Shown piece by piece: positions 25,864 through 39,968 of a stretch of DNA of 64,000 nucleotides. The position numbers and the translations under genes are program-made. Each line of letters starts with the position of its first letter. The first letter of the stretch is position 1. The notes below the pieces were generated by a model, which ran no database searches, was not told where the DNA came from, and saw only the letters and a program-made list of their open reading frames with translations. This DNA is from Adineta steineri (Eukaryota; Rotifera; Eurotatoria; Adinetida; Adinetidae): positions 57,554 to 121,553 of the forward strand of contig CAJNOI010000063.1 in assembly GCA_905250115.1 (NCBI GenBank), given 5' to 3'.

Positions 25864-28800
25864 TTATGTTGTCTTTTTAGTTGATTGAAATATTCGACCA
25901 TTTTGTATTTGATAAACAACATTTTGTTGTTGTGGCTGTGGCTGTTGGGATTGTTGTTGTGGTTGCTGTGATTGTTGTTGTTGTTGTGGTGGTGTTGGTT
26001 GTGATGGTCGAATTTGATAAACAGTACCAGCTGTTGATGATGAACGAGGTTGTTGTTGTGTGAGAAGATTTGTTACAGGTGAAGTATTCATATTAGATTT
26101 ATTACTCACAAGTACTGAACCTGTTGAACGAGAATTATTTGGTGAATTTGGATTAATATAATTAATTAATGATAGAACAGATTGTTGATCTAATGAATTA
26201 ACAATCCAGATTTGTTGTTGACCATTAGAATTCGTTGTTGATGAAGAAGAAGATGGATTTTGTGTAACACGTGTTAAATTTGAAATAGGTTTTCTTGTTA
26301 TTGTTGATAGAGTTGTTTTAGATTTTGATGAATAGATTCGATTATCATTATTAAAATCGTCATCTTCATCATCATCATCATCAAAATCATCAGCAACAAG
26401 TAGTGTTGTAGAGTCAACACAATCATCATTACTATTATGTCGATTTTTAATAATACGAGATAGTGTTTGTTGATTTTTCGTAGTATTCGAATTTGGTTTT
26501 TGAATTAATGCTGGTGGAGGAGGTACTGATATTGATGGTATTGATGGTTTTGGTTGTGGTAATGATGGTGGTGGAAGAAGAGGAGATGATGGAATTTGAA
26601 CACGACGTCGTCGAAAATTTTCATTTGGAGTTTGAGATGAACGTTTAATAAGAACAGGACGAGGAAGAGACGGAGGAGCAGGAGGAGGTGGTGGTGGAGG
26701 AGTAGGAGCAAGGGAAGGCGAAGGAATAGATGAAAGAGCAACCAATGGTGGCGGTAGTGATGATTGACTAGTAGCAATTGCAGCTGATGTTTTTTCATGA
26801 CGTGCTAATTCATTTGCTACCAAACTATTTTGTGCAGCTGAATATGTATAACTATATTTAGTTTGTCGTTCATTATCTAAAGCATATGTGTACATCATTT
26901 CATCATCTTCTTGTTCAAGTTGTTTTTCTTCTTCTTCTTTCAAAGTTTTTAAACGAGTTATTTCCCAATCTTTTCGAATTTGTTCAGTATCAAGATAAGT
27001 ATTTGGTGCAACTTGTGCTAATTGATGTTCATGACGATAAGCTTCAACACAACGTAAAGCATAACGTTCAATAGGTCGTAACTAAAATAAAAAGAATTAA
27101 GATTTGAAATGAAAATTTTTTCGGAAAAGAAAATCATACTTGTTCATCAAATGTTTTTAATTCTTCTTCAACTTTATTCATTTGTCGTTTTTGTTTTTCA
27201 ATCAACTGATCTTCATTTAATTCATTTACCTCATTTGCTTCATCTTCATTAAATTCATTTAATTCAGCTTTAACTTCTTTATTTAATTCATCAGCTGCAA
27301 GTCGATCAGTTTCATCTTCAACTGTTGCAAGTGCTTCTTCATATTGTGTTAATGTTAAATTATTATCTGAAGTAGTAGAAGGTGTTACTGTTGCTGTTGT
27401 TGTTGCTGGAGATCGAGTAGTATCTAAATGTTGTTGATAATTATTTCGTTCACGAACAATATCTTCTAAGGTTGCAGATTGATCAAATAAATCACGAATA
27501 TTATTCTTTTTAAAATAAGCCACATCAAAACTACCACCATCTATAGTTAAATCACCGAGTAAACGTTTTTGATTTGCTTTTTTTAATATATTTTCTTCGA
27601 CTGTATTTCTACTTATAAGTCTAAATGAAAAATACAAAGAAAATTAATTTAATTTATATTTTTTTTTTGAAATTTTATACCGATAAATATGTACATCTTT
27701 TGTTTGTCCAATTCTATGACATCGATCTTGTGCTTGTGCATCCATTGTTGGATTCCAATCAGAATCATAAAAAATAACTGTATCAGCTCCGGTTAAATTG
27801 ACACCAATGCCACCTGCACGTGTTGATAAAATAAAAACAAAAATTTTTTCATCACTATTAAAACGTTCCATTAACATTTGTCGTTGTACAATTTGTGTTG
27901 TACCATCTAATCTTACATATGTATAACCATGATGATTTAAAAATAATTCAAGTATATCAAGCATTTTTGTCATTTGTGTAAAGATTAAACAACGATGTTT
28001 TTCACGTTTTAAACGATTTAATAATATATCAAGTGTTTGTAATTTTCCACAATCATATTGAATTAATCGTCGTTCAGGAAATTGTAAAAACATATTTTGT
28101 TTTATTTGATTTATTGATGAAAGTACCTCAAAATCAGTTGATGATAAGACTTCTATGAATGGTTTCTGTTGAATAGTTTTATCTCTTAAACTAATGCCAT
28201 TCAATTGACATAATTCAATGGGTGATGCTATGACTTTCGTTGTACACATTATAAACCTAGAAAATATTGCAGATATAGAATTCAGTTTTTTATAAAAAGG
28301 ACAAAGTTCTTAAGTGTAAGTATTCTAATTATCTTCTACATTCACTTACCGATCAAGAATATGTTGATAATCAGTTAGAATATCTTTATTTGATTTAATT
28401 AATTGTTGAAGAGTATTTGTTGTAGAAAAATAATCTTTTATTGTATTTAATTCTTTATATATATCATGACATGATGTATAACCACTAAATGTTGTTCGTT
28501 TTAAACGATTACATGAACTCATAGCTAATTTAACTTGTGTTAAAACATCTGAACCATACAATGGTCGAGATTGACAACGATCAGTATTTAAACGACAAAG
28601 AAGTTCATACCGAGATACACGTTCACGTTGACGTTGTTTACAGATTTCATACTAAAATAAATAATATTCATATAAATTTTTTCAATTAAGAATAAGGAAT
28701 TATAATGACAGTAGTGAATGCTGAGAATCTGTCTTAGAATCCGAAGAGTAAAATCCGGAAAATGAATGATTATCATCTACCGAGTGCCATTCTGCTTTAC

Positions 28801-31800
28801 TGTGCTCTGCACTCCTATTAGCAAATATACACAGACATGCACTGTGAGAGTGTGGGTGTTGTGTCCATACTTTATCCACACCCACACCTTCTAGCTAAAA
28901 TCAATACTCTTGCCAATAGGAATGTGACAGTTCCAGTTCGAAAGAACTGAATCTGAGCTTTCACAGTCCTACTTGCTAAACATTTCGAGGGCTATGGGAT
29001 CGATCGCAATGAACTTCTATAGATAAGACTCGATTATCACAGAAACCCCACAGTGAAAGATATGCTTAGATATTTTAATGTCTACAATAGTACATCTTTT
29101 AATGCAAATGAATATGTAACTTACATAAATATTTTCTGGTTGAAATTCATCATCTATAAAATCCGTTGCTGTAATCAACTTATTTGATTGTCGATTCCGA
29201 GTGTCTAAAAAATTATATATGTATAAATAAAAAATAAAAATAATGTGTTTTATTGTTTCATACTTCTAATTGGTACATTTGCTTGATACCATAATGAACT
29301 ATTTCTATATCTATCAATAATATCTGATGTTAATTGAATAATATGTCGATTATTTTCATCAATATGATTTATTGAATCAAATATCATATCTCTTGTTGCT
29401 TGTAAAGTAAATTTAATACGAAAACAAAGAAATGTATCATTAGGTGGTAAATCAAAATCTAGATATGGATTTTTAAAAGAAACTTTTTCAATTAATCTTG
29501 GTATTTCATAACAAATAAGTTTTTTTTGTATTGTAAATGGTGATATAATAGGTCGAGATTCAAATAAATCTGGATGATTACAAACTTTTCTTAATTGCAT
29601 TAATATATTAATCACAGACATATAATGTCCTTGTTGTATAGTATCACGTGTTGTTTTACATTGAATAAAATCATCATATAATTGTCTTTGTCTTTTAGAT
29701 AAATGACACATAATAACATGTTCATGTTTTTTTGGCATTTGTTTTTCAACATCAACTTTTAAACGTCGTAAAATAAATGGACGTAAAACTTTATGTAAAC
29801 GTTTAATTAATGAATCATTTGCATTTGTTTGTCCTTGTTCAATCATTTCAGTTAACGGATTGGAAAACCATTCACGAAATTCATGATGTGATGCAAATAA
29901 ATTTGGCATTAAAAAATGCATTAATGACCATAATTCCATCAAAGAATTTTGTAATGGTGTACCTGTTAATAATAAACGTCGTTGGGAATGAAAATTTAAT
30001 AATGTTTGCCAACGTTGTGATTTAAAATTTTTTATATTTTGTGCTTCATCTAAGATTAAATATTTCCATTTTTTACGACGAAATGCTTTTGCATCTTGTA
30101 GAACAAGTTTATATGATGTTATGCATACATGAAATGCATTAACTTTTGTCCAACCTTGACGTTTTAATTGACGTTCTTTAACAGAACCATAATATGTTAG
30201 AATTTTAAATGCTGGACACCATTTTTTAAATTCTAATTCCCAATTCAACATAACACTTGTTGGAACAACAATTAAATGTGGACCCCAAACACCTTAACAG
30301 ATATATGTTATTTTGTTTGAAATAGAATTATGTAGTCAATACCTTTTTCACATGCTAAATGAGCAAGTAATGCAATTGTTTGAATAGTTTTACCTAAAAA
30401 AACGAAAAGATTTGTGAAATATAATCTCAAAGGAATATTAAGGTGTATAGAAGTAAAAACTTTCATTCATTAATTTCCTTCCTACATGAATCGTGATAGG
30501 CAGTCTAGTATTCCTCAGTGATTTTGTTCTATTTTTCATGGAGAAATCTATCCTAGTTATTACGATTTCGTAATTTCTACTGCTCGACACAACGCGAGAT
30601 TGTAATTATTATATAGATAAAATATGAATCAGTTGAAACATTTTATTCCCCTTAAATATGATTTCACTATATACCTAAACCCATTTCGTCAGCTAAAATA
30701 CAATTAAGTTTATTTTCATATAATGTAACAAGCCAATCTAAACCAACATGTTGATATTCTCTAAGTGAATGTTTAATTAAAAATGGCACCGGTGTTTTAA
30801 CTTCAGTTGTATTTAATGTAAATCCAGTTGGTTGAAGTGCTTGAGCAGTTGTAGCTAAATCATTCATTTCTTTATCTTCTACTAGTTCTTGTTTTGTTTC
30901 ATTTTCATCTTCTATTGTTGTTGATGTTGTTGGTGATTGACTTTTATCATCTTCTTTAATATCAATTGGAATATTATTTTCTTTTTCACTTGAAGAATTT
31001 GATATATCAATTCCATAATAACGTTTTAATAAATCATTAATAGATTCTTCTCGATCAGCTTCTAATTCTTTTAATTCATTAGCAGCATATTCATCTTGTT
31101 CATCTTCTTCTTCACGTTCAATTGTTTCTTCATTATCATCATCATTCATATCTTCAGTTAAATTAAAATCTTTATCATCATCATCTGCATTTGATTCAGT
31201 TTTCAATGATTTAACTAACCAATCGGAATATTTTTCTGTTTGATCAACAATAAAATTTAAATGTAAATCTAATTGATGTTTACGTAATTCTTGTATACGT
31301 GTTGTTTCTTTAAATTCAGCTACTTTATGCATATTTTTCCAAAAATTCATTACTTCTTTACATACAAATAATGCTTGTTTACGTAAACGTTTAAGTTCAT
31401 CACGTTGTTGTTGATTTTCCGCTTGATTTTTTTCACGAAAATATTTTAATATAGCTAATGAAAGTTTCTTCGCCATCATTTGTTTCCAACGTTTTTCATG
31501 TGCAAAATCTTCAGCTAACCAACGCATTTCATCAAGTAAATAATCCCAATGTGTTTTACGTTTTTTTGGTTCAATAAATTTAACTAAACGTTGATTTGAC
31601 CATTTACCATTAGATTTTAATTCATCAATACGTTTTAATATATCATTTTCATGTTTAACACGTTCAACTGGTGGTAATTTACTTGGAATATTTTTTAATG
31701 TTAATGATATATTTATATCTTGAAGATTTTTTTCAACTTTTTCAATAAGATCTTCTTCAGCTTTAATAAAACGTTGTTCATCTATGGATAAATCTGTTCG

Positions 31801-32043
31801 ATCACGCATTTGTAAATCAATATATTCTCGAACAAGACTACGATGTGATTGAACAATATTATTTAAACATGAAAACATTGTTTGAAGATTTGTTGATGGA
31901 GATGATGAACGAACGCGTTTTGACGGCGATTGTTCAATTGAAGGTTCATTATTTGATGATACTATCGATGAACGACGTCGTTTATATGTATTAGATGTTA
32001 TATCATCATCGATCATTGCGGTATTTGTCACCGCAGAAGTCAT
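25864..32043 (-). CDS. SRCAP: SRCAP/Domino (Swr1-type) chromatin remodelling ATPase
   Basis: This is the SNF2-family motor of the complex that loads H2A.Z. Exons 30675-32043, 30343-30393, 29264-30292, 29125-29204, 28350-28651, 27681-28256, 27140-27620 and 25864-27081 total 5106 bases (1701 residues) in phase. Exon 1 has an HSA domain ([19 protein letters not shown]) and an acidic stretch. The ATPase lobe starts with ADEMGLG and GKT split by an intron; the DEAH-equivalent is LDEAQNIK. Lobe 2 has [16 protein letters not shown], the [11 protein letters not shown] helicase motif and QDRCHRIGQ. The insert between lobes (about 27.7-29.5 kb) is typical of SWR1/INO80-class enzymes. The tail is rich in Pro, Gln and Ser. 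It is shorter than human SRCAP (about 3200). EP400 is the main alternative, but I see no SANT domain. It is divergent from AS3MT. Confidence 0.92.
28851..28888. repeat. TGTGGG-type hairpin in an SRCAP intron
   Basis: GTGTGGGTGT is followed after about 18 bases by ACACCCACAC, a perfect 10-base inverted repeat. It lies in the 473-base intron 28652-29124, by far the longest in this gene. Related hairpins occur in UBR4 and in the 57.8-61.3 kb region. Confidence 0.55.
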
Positions 32044-32626
32044 CTACAAAAACAAAAAAATTATATCTAATTTTAGAATATTATTCAAAAAAACAGATGT
32101 ACTATAAACACGCTTCTCCGCTTTTACCATTAAAGAAATGACATCAAAAACCTCTATACAATGTTTGCAATAGGATTGGCTTATATTTTCGAAGGGGGAC
32201 AACAGATTGACAACTACTGACATCTGTATCAATATTATACTCGCTATAATAGTTTAAAATTGGTAAAAATAATTGTCTATTATGTGTGAAAATATATCAA
32301 ATGACATTAGACATGTCGTCTGGCGTTTGTACTAGTAATACAATTAAAAAAAACGATTCTCGCGATGACTAAAATTTCATTTTATTACAACTGTCATTAT
32401 GATGCACACACATAGAAATATCGAAAAGTATTGAACAAGATGAATGTGCTGTTAAAAATATCTGATATTTTTCTCACATTTTACCAAGAAAATAAGATAT
32501 CACTCGTCTATTCTTATTATATGTAAATAATTGGCTCACCACGTTTTATGTTATCTACATGTCATGCACATACTTTATTGTTCTAGAACATTTACGGATA
32601 GAAGAAGAAGAAGAGAATAGTTTATC
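32044..32626. promoter_or_regulatory. Bidirectional promoter region, SRCAP / AS3MT
   Basis: 583 bases separate the two divergent start codons. No further gene is seen. No clear TATA box is evident for either direction, so only the position supports a regulatory role. Confidence 0.4.
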
Positions 32627-34079
32627 ATGACAGATATTCATAAAAGCGTACAAAATTATTATGGTCAAGAATTACAACAATCAAGTGATCTAAAAACAGA
32701 TGCTTGCTGTTCGAAAGCTGAAATTCCTTTATTTATAAAAGATATTCTTAAAAAGATTCATCCAGATGTCATAGCAAAGTAATTATGCAAATTGGAAATA
32801 AACTCTCTTCTAAAATCTAGATGATTATTTATTCATAGATATTACGGGTGTGGTTTGGTATTTCCACCAAAACTTGAAGGTTGTCGAGTTTTAGATCTTG
32901 GTTGTGGAGCAGGTCGTGATGTTTATATTTTATCGAATCTTGTTGGATCTCAAGGATATGTTGTTGGTATAGATATGACTAAAGAACAAGTAAATCAATT
33001 TCGATATAGATGATAAATTGTGCATAATATAAATTTTAGCTTGATATTGCTAATCGCTTTATTGATTATCATACAAAAGAATTTGGCTTTAAAATGCTAA
33101 ATGTTGAATTTCATTTGGGTAAAATCGAACAACTTACTGATAATCCTAATTTGAAAGTCAATTCATTTAATGTTGTTGTGTATGCATTTCTAACTTTTCT
33201 TAATCTAATCGAATTATTGTTATTTAGATCGAACTGTGTTGTAAATTTAAGTCCAGATAAAAGAAAAGTTTTACAACAAGTATATGAAATGTTAAAAGTA
33301 AGTTGATCTGACGCTATGTTAATCAATCTTATCTATTGAATATTTGTAGCCTGGTGGTGAATTCTATTTCAGTGATGTATATGCTGATCGATCAGTGCCA
33401 GAAGAATTACGACAAAATCAAATTCTCTGGGGTAAAACTAGTAAAAATTTCAAAATAAATCTGAATATTATCGATAGGTGAATGTTTAAGTGGTGCTATA
33501 CGTGAAAGTGATTTAATTTCTGATGCACTTGATATTGGTTTTACAAGACCAATATTAGTTACACAACAACCAATTTGTATTAATAATCAACAATTACAAG
33601 ATTTACTCGGTTAAACTTTCTTTGTTTTTTCTGTTTCAACTAATAAAATGTCTATGTAGGCGATATTAAATTTACATCATGTACTTATCGTTTATTCAAA
33701 AATAAATCAATCGAAGATCCAATTATATTCGATAATAAGAATGGTAGTTTAGTAACTTATCAAACACCTATTATTCATTATGAAAATGAATTTCAATTTG
33801 ATCAATCGATAATATTCAAAGTATAATTCTATTATTTATATTTTTCTATAATGAAAATAGTTATTTAGTTTCAGGATCAACCTCAATATGTTAATGATGA
33901 ATTAACTAAAATGTTACGTATATCAAGATACAATGATAATTTCAAATTTGAATCAGTTACTCATGAAAACGTATGTGCGAACAAAAAAAACTATTTAAAC
34001 AAATGTTTTCTTTTTCTAGGAAATACCAAAGTCAACAAAACAAGTATCAAATTGTTGTTGTCGTCAAGGAACTTGCTAA
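32627..34079 (+). CDS. AS3MT: Arsenite methyltransferase (AS3MT)
   Basis: It methylates trivalent arsenic using S-adenosylmethionine in the cytosol. Nine exons (32627-32778, 32839-32989, 33040-33179, 33228-33297, 33350-33431, 33478-33609, 33660-33820, 33875-33970, 34020-34079) give 347 residues in phase. The SAM-binding motif VLDLGCGAGRDVY follows the family's YYGCGLV segment. The catalytic cysteines known in the family all have counterparts: TDACC near residue 30, YYGCG, SNCVVNL and LWGECLSGA. The C-terminus is cysteine-rich (NCCCRQGTC), as is common in animal AS3MT. Its length is close to the human enzyme (375). A polyadenylation signal AATAAA lies at 34132. It is probably a functional arsenic detoxification enzyme. 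Confidence 0.95.
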
Positions 34080-34846
34080 AAATTTATTCTTCTAACATGA
34101 TGATTGTCATTTTTAAAAAAACTAAATATTAAATAAAAGAAACAATATAGGTTATTATTTCTCATTATTTCTATTTAACAGTTTGACTTTGATTTATTTC
34201 ATAATCATTTAAATATTCTGCTTTGCGTTTTAAAATGCTTGACACAAAACCACAGTGAGTTTGTGATGTGATGTCATTGTTTATTTGACATATACAGTAG
34301 TCGAATCACTTGAAAAATACACTTAATCGTAGTGTATAAGATATACATTAGATCGAAAGAACATATCGAAAAAGTGTTCACTGTTCATAATAAGGAGGTG
34401 TTCACTATGAGAGATTTTGCTGTATTACAAACAACATAGAAATTTATTTATGCACTTATTCTAGAGATAGAAGAAAAAGAAAATTATTCGTTTTGACCTG
34501 ATTTTAATCTATAAGTTATTTAGTATATCGATATGACAAAGAAAATAACATTCATAAGAATAAACTATTTATTTTCTTTATTTTGTAACAATATGTCATT
34601 TATTTGGATTATTTACCTTTTTTTTGTATATTTCGTTCTTTCTTTATGATAGAACGAGTCGATTGTGTGATGAACACATATGCCTGGATCAAGGCATAAA
34701 ATAATATCGTATAATGATTCGTTTACTATTCGCATACAAGAAAAGTTCTCTCTATCTCTCTATCCATTCTATACCATAGCATTATTATTATGATTAAGTA
34801 TAAATAGACCATCATCGTATGTATAGATTCACTGTCGATCGAACAC
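34080..34846. other. Intergenic, AS3MT to the MAP kinase
   Basis: No gene is seen. The right end holds the MAP kinase core promoter, with TATAAATA at 34799-34806. Confidence 0.5.
34799..34806 (+). promoter_or_regulatory. TATA box of the MAP kinase gene
   Basis: TATAAATA lies 41 bases before the start codon at 34847. A start site 25-30 bases downstream would give a 5' UTR of about 15-20 bases, plausible in this compact genome. Confidence 0.55.
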
Positions 34847-36341
<1,495 letters not shown>

Positions 36342-36751
36342 TAATCATAAAGAAAGAAAAAAAGACTTGAATATTTTTATTAAATTTTCTTCTCTAACAC
36401 GATAGAGAAGGAATGTTTTGTCCCGTTTTTTTTGTTATTCAAGGAGAGCTTATGTTCTTCTTGTTATTTATTTTTTTTATCCGATCTCATTTTAAATATG
36501 AGTGAGTTTTGTTTATACGTACGTTTTCTTTCTTTTTCTTATCTTCTCCTTTATTATTATACTTATATTGGTACTAGTTTTATCATTCATTACATTAGCC
36601 GTGTATCATTGTTGCTGCATTTTATTAGTTTAAAAAAAAATATATCTATTGTTTATTCCAACAAAAAAAGTTATCCAATTCGTTTGTGTTTTTTAATTGA
36701 TATCAGTATTTATTTGTACAGAAAACAAAAATTTATACAACAATCAAATAG
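36342..36751. other. Convergent intergenic region, MAP kinase / HLH gene
   Basis: A T-rich stretch with no coding pattern that I trust. It probably holds two 3' UTRs. Confidence 0.5.
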
Positions 36752-36970
36752 TCACCAAGATGCATGATTTCCAATAGAATTTGAATTTACTGTGCCCGAA
36801 TCTTGCATTAATGTTTGTATATAATCCGTTGCTGATCGAACAACATCATAATCAGACATGCCTTTTGCATTTGAATTAGGCAACAATGAACGTAATTGAT
36901 CTAATGATGATTCATAAGTGCTACCGATATTTGGCGTTGACGATGAAGTTAGATGATTATTAGATGACAT
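36752..36970 (-). CDS. Small helix-loop-helix protein, ID-like (tentative)
   Basis: A 72-residue single-exon frame beginning MSSNNHL. The centre has amphipathic helix SSLDQLRSLLPN, a short loop (SNAKGMSDYD) and helix VVRSATDYIQTLMQD. This matches the helix-loop-helix of ID-type proteins, where L-x-x-L-V/L-P ends helix 1 and I/V-x-x-A-x-x-Y-I-x-x-L forms helix 2. No basic region precedes the HLH, so it would act as a dominant-negative partner of bHLH factors rather than bind DNA. The protein is about half the usual ID length, and no splicing is needed. Confidence 0.5.
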   Translation of the reverse strand: MSSNNHLTSSSTPNIGSTYESSLDQLRSLLPNSNAKGMSDYDVVRSATDYIQTLMQDSGTVNSNSIGNHASW

Positions 36971-37228
36971 TGAAATGAGAATACTATGAAATATTGAACT
37001 GATGTCCTTTTTCAAAGAATAGAAGAAAAAAAAGAAAATTGACGGATAGATGTGTAACTGAGAGAGAGAGAAGAGAAAAGTGCACTAGTCCACTTTTTTT
37101 TCCTCATATCTATCTATCAGTTCAAGATGGACGGAAAGGTCAAAATATTTTATAAGTGCCCGTATGTTTAATCATTCATTTTTATTTTCTAAATAAATGA
37201 CAAACAACTTTTATTATGATCTGTTCGT

Positions 37229-37781
37229 TTATTTAACTTTAATAAATTTAAATTCAACTTCATTGACAGCTACAGCTTGTTTTGTTTTTTCATCATAATC
37301 CATCCATTCTTTGTTCTCAGATAGATCAATTTGATTAAATTTAGTACTTGATTCTGCACCCTGACATGTCCATCCATCACCTGAAATTAAATTTAGATCA
37401 GAGAAATTTTGAAAGATTTATTTTCTTTTTACCAGGTTGCCAATCAGTTGGTTCAATACCACGACAATCAAATATAACTAGAGTTTTAAATGAATGATTA
37501 TCTGAATCATCACTTGTATAATTCATTGCTGGTTTTACAGGTTCAATATTTATATTTCCTTCTGAAGAACAAAATTTACATTTCATAATAAAATTAGCTT
37601 CGCCACGACTTCCAACTAAATTTGATGATTCTTTTAAAGTCATATCATGATAATTATCCGATTGTGTATGACATTTCGAACATTCTAATTTTAAATACCA
37701 GATAAAATCATCTGGAGATGCAATATGAAAATCTGTGACATTGTCCAGAGTTGCTTTGAATTGAAGTGCAATTTTCACCAT
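37229..37781 (-). CDS. CZIB: CXXC motif-containing zinc-binding protein (C1orf123/DUF866)
   Basis: Two exons (37433-37781, 37229-37380) encode 166 residues in phase; the human protein has 160. The start MVKIALQFKATLDNVT matches the family N-terminus. Two CxxC pairs (CSKC and CKFC) would bind zinc. CRGIEPTDWQPG, then the exon junction and the end WMDYDEKTKQAV, are family signatures. The protein is a conserved cytosolic zinc protein of poorly known function. It lies 258 bases upstream of the HLH gene on the same strand and is divergent from the IF1 gene. Confidence 0.93.
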
Positions 37782-38322
37782 CTGAAAAGAGAAGATAATA
37801 CATCAATGGATTCTGACTTTCGTTTATACAATTATGTGACGTCGATGAAAATAAACAAGTGAAAAATAAAAGTTTTTATAGTTGGTTATACAATTGGACC
37901 AATCATATGAAAGAGAATGTTTAAATACAACAATCGAACTGAGTCAAGTAGTTAATGAATATAAATAATGATTTGATAATGTCTATATTGTGTTGTTATT
38001 TTACACAGACTCACTACACTACAATTCGTTTATTTAATACAGTTCACAAAAAAAACATCTATACTTAACAAGTTAATTCTAAATCATTCATTTTCTCAAT
38101 AACCATCTAGATGTTTCATTTCATCATAGGTCATATCTGAGTCATCATTATACTTACGCGTCATTGAAGAACGTAAAAGAACAGCATGATTAACGAATAC
38201 AGAATAATATTGCATGAGAAAAAAAAGAAAGAGATAGAAAGTAAACAAATATGAATATTATAAAAGGAGAGACACTTTCTTGATTTTTTTCAATACTTTC
38301 TAGATTTGCAATTAAAATAAAC
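37782..38322. promoter_or_regulatory. Bidirectional promoter region, CZIB / IF1
   Basis: 541 bases lie between divergent start codons. TATAAAAG at 38259-38266, 57 bases before the IF1 ATG, is a good core promoter for IF1. Nothing equivalent is obvious for CZIB. Confidence 0.5.
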
Positions 38323-38511
38323 ATGTCATCGAATGAACAAAACTATCATATAGGACCACAAGCTGGTTCCATTGGTCAAGCAGGTGGTGCATTCAGTGAA
38401 CGTGGTCGAGCATCAGAAAATGCTTATTTTCATGCTCAAGAAGCTGAACAATTAGCTGCATTAAAACAACAAATGGAACAACAACACCAAACAGGAAATC
38501 AATCAAAATAA
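38323..38511 (+). CDS. ATP5IF1: Mitochondrial F1-ATPase inhibitor IF1-like
   Basis: A 62-residue frame. AGGAFSERGRASENAYFHAQ, then EAEQLAALKQQ, closely follows the minimal inhibitory sequence of IF1 (GGAFGKREKAxEExYF then EQLAALK). IF1 blocks ATP hydrolysis by the reversed F1Fo ATP synthase when the matrix acidifies. The protein is shorter than mammalian precursors (about 106) and lacks an obvious N-terminal targeting helix. An upstream exon could supply one: a CTTTCTAG acceptor-like site ends at 38302. Otherwise import would rest on internal signals. A TATA box lies 57 bases upstream. Confidence 0.82.
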   Translation: MSSNEQNYHIGPQAGSIGQAGGAFSERGRASENAYFHAQEAEQLAALKQQMEQQHQTGNQSK

Positions 38512-39041
38512 TGCAACTAATTATATGACTTTTAATGATCATTGTCTTTTTGTAAAAAAATTTCTATTTGCTCTCTTTATCATTTAAAATAAATTTATTA
38601 TTCTGGTAGATCACAGTTTTTACTACAACCTGCAATAATTCATCTCACTTATCTCTTAAAAAATAATACGGATTGTTAAATTCATAATAGATATGTTATC
38701 TTAATCTAATAAGAACATTTTTAACATGGATAAAACAAACAGTTGATTTGTTGGTGAACATATCGGACGAGAGAAGGAAAACAATAGAAAATTTCGACGT
38801 AACAATATGCTAACCTGGCGTATAAAAGGTAATTCAGAATGAAAAAACAGTCCGGTCATTCATACTTTGCGTCTATTTTTTTATTTTCTCGAGAAAGGAG
38901 AAAGAGAGGAAAAAAGACGAAATCTATATTGACCACTGTTTAATTTTCCTTTCGAACGAAAAAGACAATAGTTGCTCAGTAAGTGTATTTTTTGTCTTTT
39001 GTCAAGAATATATTTCTTTAATCATGTAATTGTTGTAGTCG
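38512..39041. other. Intergenic region with promoter and 5' UTR intron of YbaY-PI gene 2
   Basis: TATAAAAG at 38821-38828 is a core promoter candidate. A 60-base candidate intron (GTAAGT at 38979, TGTTGTAG ending 39038) would split the 5' UTR just before the ATG. No other gene is seen. Confidence 0.5.
38821..38828 (+). promoter_or_regulatory. TATA box of YbaY-PI gene 2
   Basis: TATAAAAG lies 214 bases before the ATG at 39042. If the 60-base leader intron at 38979-39038 is real, the spliced 5' UTR would be about 125-130 bases. Confidence 0.45.
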
Positions 39042-39835
39042 ATGATGAAATTCTTATATTTAATTATACTCTTGATTAATACATTATATATTAATGGTAA
39101 ATATACTTTGAATATGAAGTTAAAAATTTTGTTTTTCGTCTTTATAGGTTTTTCGGAATATGCTGATGATAGGACTTTAACTTTACATGGTCAAATAATC
39201 AATCTACATAAACATCACATTTCAATTGAACCTGGAAGTCATCTAATTATTGAGTTACATGATATATCAGTGACTGATCAACTTTCAACGAAAATTGTGC
39301 AACAAACAATTAATGCCTACGTATTTCCAATTACTTTTAGTGTTAATTATGAACCAAATGAGGTTGTACATAATCATCTATATGTACTTTATGCAAGCAT
39401 TGTGAACAATCGTAATGAAGTAACATTTAGTAGTGAAAGGCGTAATGAAGTAAAATTATTAGGCCCTGGTCGGACAACATTTGTTGATGTACCTGTAATA
39501 GGTGTTGCTACTTGTAAGTAAATAATTTCCATTATAGTTATGTTTGAGTTGTAAGTTTATATTAGCAGACAAAGATGTGACAACATATGTCAAACTGCAA
39601 GAATGGCCAGAATTACTTGGTCGACGAGGTGAAGAAGCTGTTCGTATTATCAAAAGACAAACAGGTAAATTTGAATGCATAATATAATCAAAATAAATGA
39701 TAATTATTTACAGGTTTGGAAGAAGTTTTCGTCGTTACAAAAGACACTCACGTTTCTAAAGATCTACGATATGACCGTGTTTGTGTCTATGTTGATGATT
39801 ATGGAATCGTTTCACAAATTCCAAGAAATGGTTAA
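39042..39835 (+). CDS. Secreted YbaY/YscW-domain plus potato-inhibitor-I fusion protein, copy 2
   Basis: Exons 39042-39096, 39148-39513, 39569-39664 and 39714-39835 encode 212 residues in phase. Exon lengths 55/366/96/122 match copy 1 (55/366/90/122), with introns at the same places and phases. A signal peptide (MMKFLYLIILLINTLY) is followed by a more diverged YbaY/YscW domain (GSHLIIELHDISVTDQ, then FVDVPVIGV). The C-terminal potato inhibitor I domain has EWPELLGRRGEEAVRIIK, reactive loop THVSKDLRYD and RVCVYVDDYGIV. P1 is Lys by alignment, predicting trypsin-like targets, whereas copy 1 has Met. An AATAAA signal lies near 39937. The gene ends 133 bases before an assembly gap. Confidence 0.85.
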
Positions 39836-39968
39836 TTCATTTATGCGAATTACATGTTTAATGAATCTGTGGATACTCACTTCTTATAGAAGTCTATCAC
39901 TTTTTTTATGTACATACTTATTCATATTCTCTGCAATAAATAAATCTGAAATCTAAATAGAAATTATA

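Noticed and set aside
25881-26063. Forward Val-rich frame opposite the SRCAP C-terminus
   Set aside because: It is the antisense of the Gln/Pro-rich tail.
28700-28885. Minus-strand frames in the long SRCAP intron
   Set aside because: They fall between well-placed splice sites and include the TGTGGG hairpin. Joining the flanking exons without them keeps the frame.
25864-32043. EP400 instead of SRCAP
   Set aside because: Both are Domino-class, and the HSA-ATPase arrangement fits either. No SANT domain is visible after the ATPase, so SRCAP was preferred.
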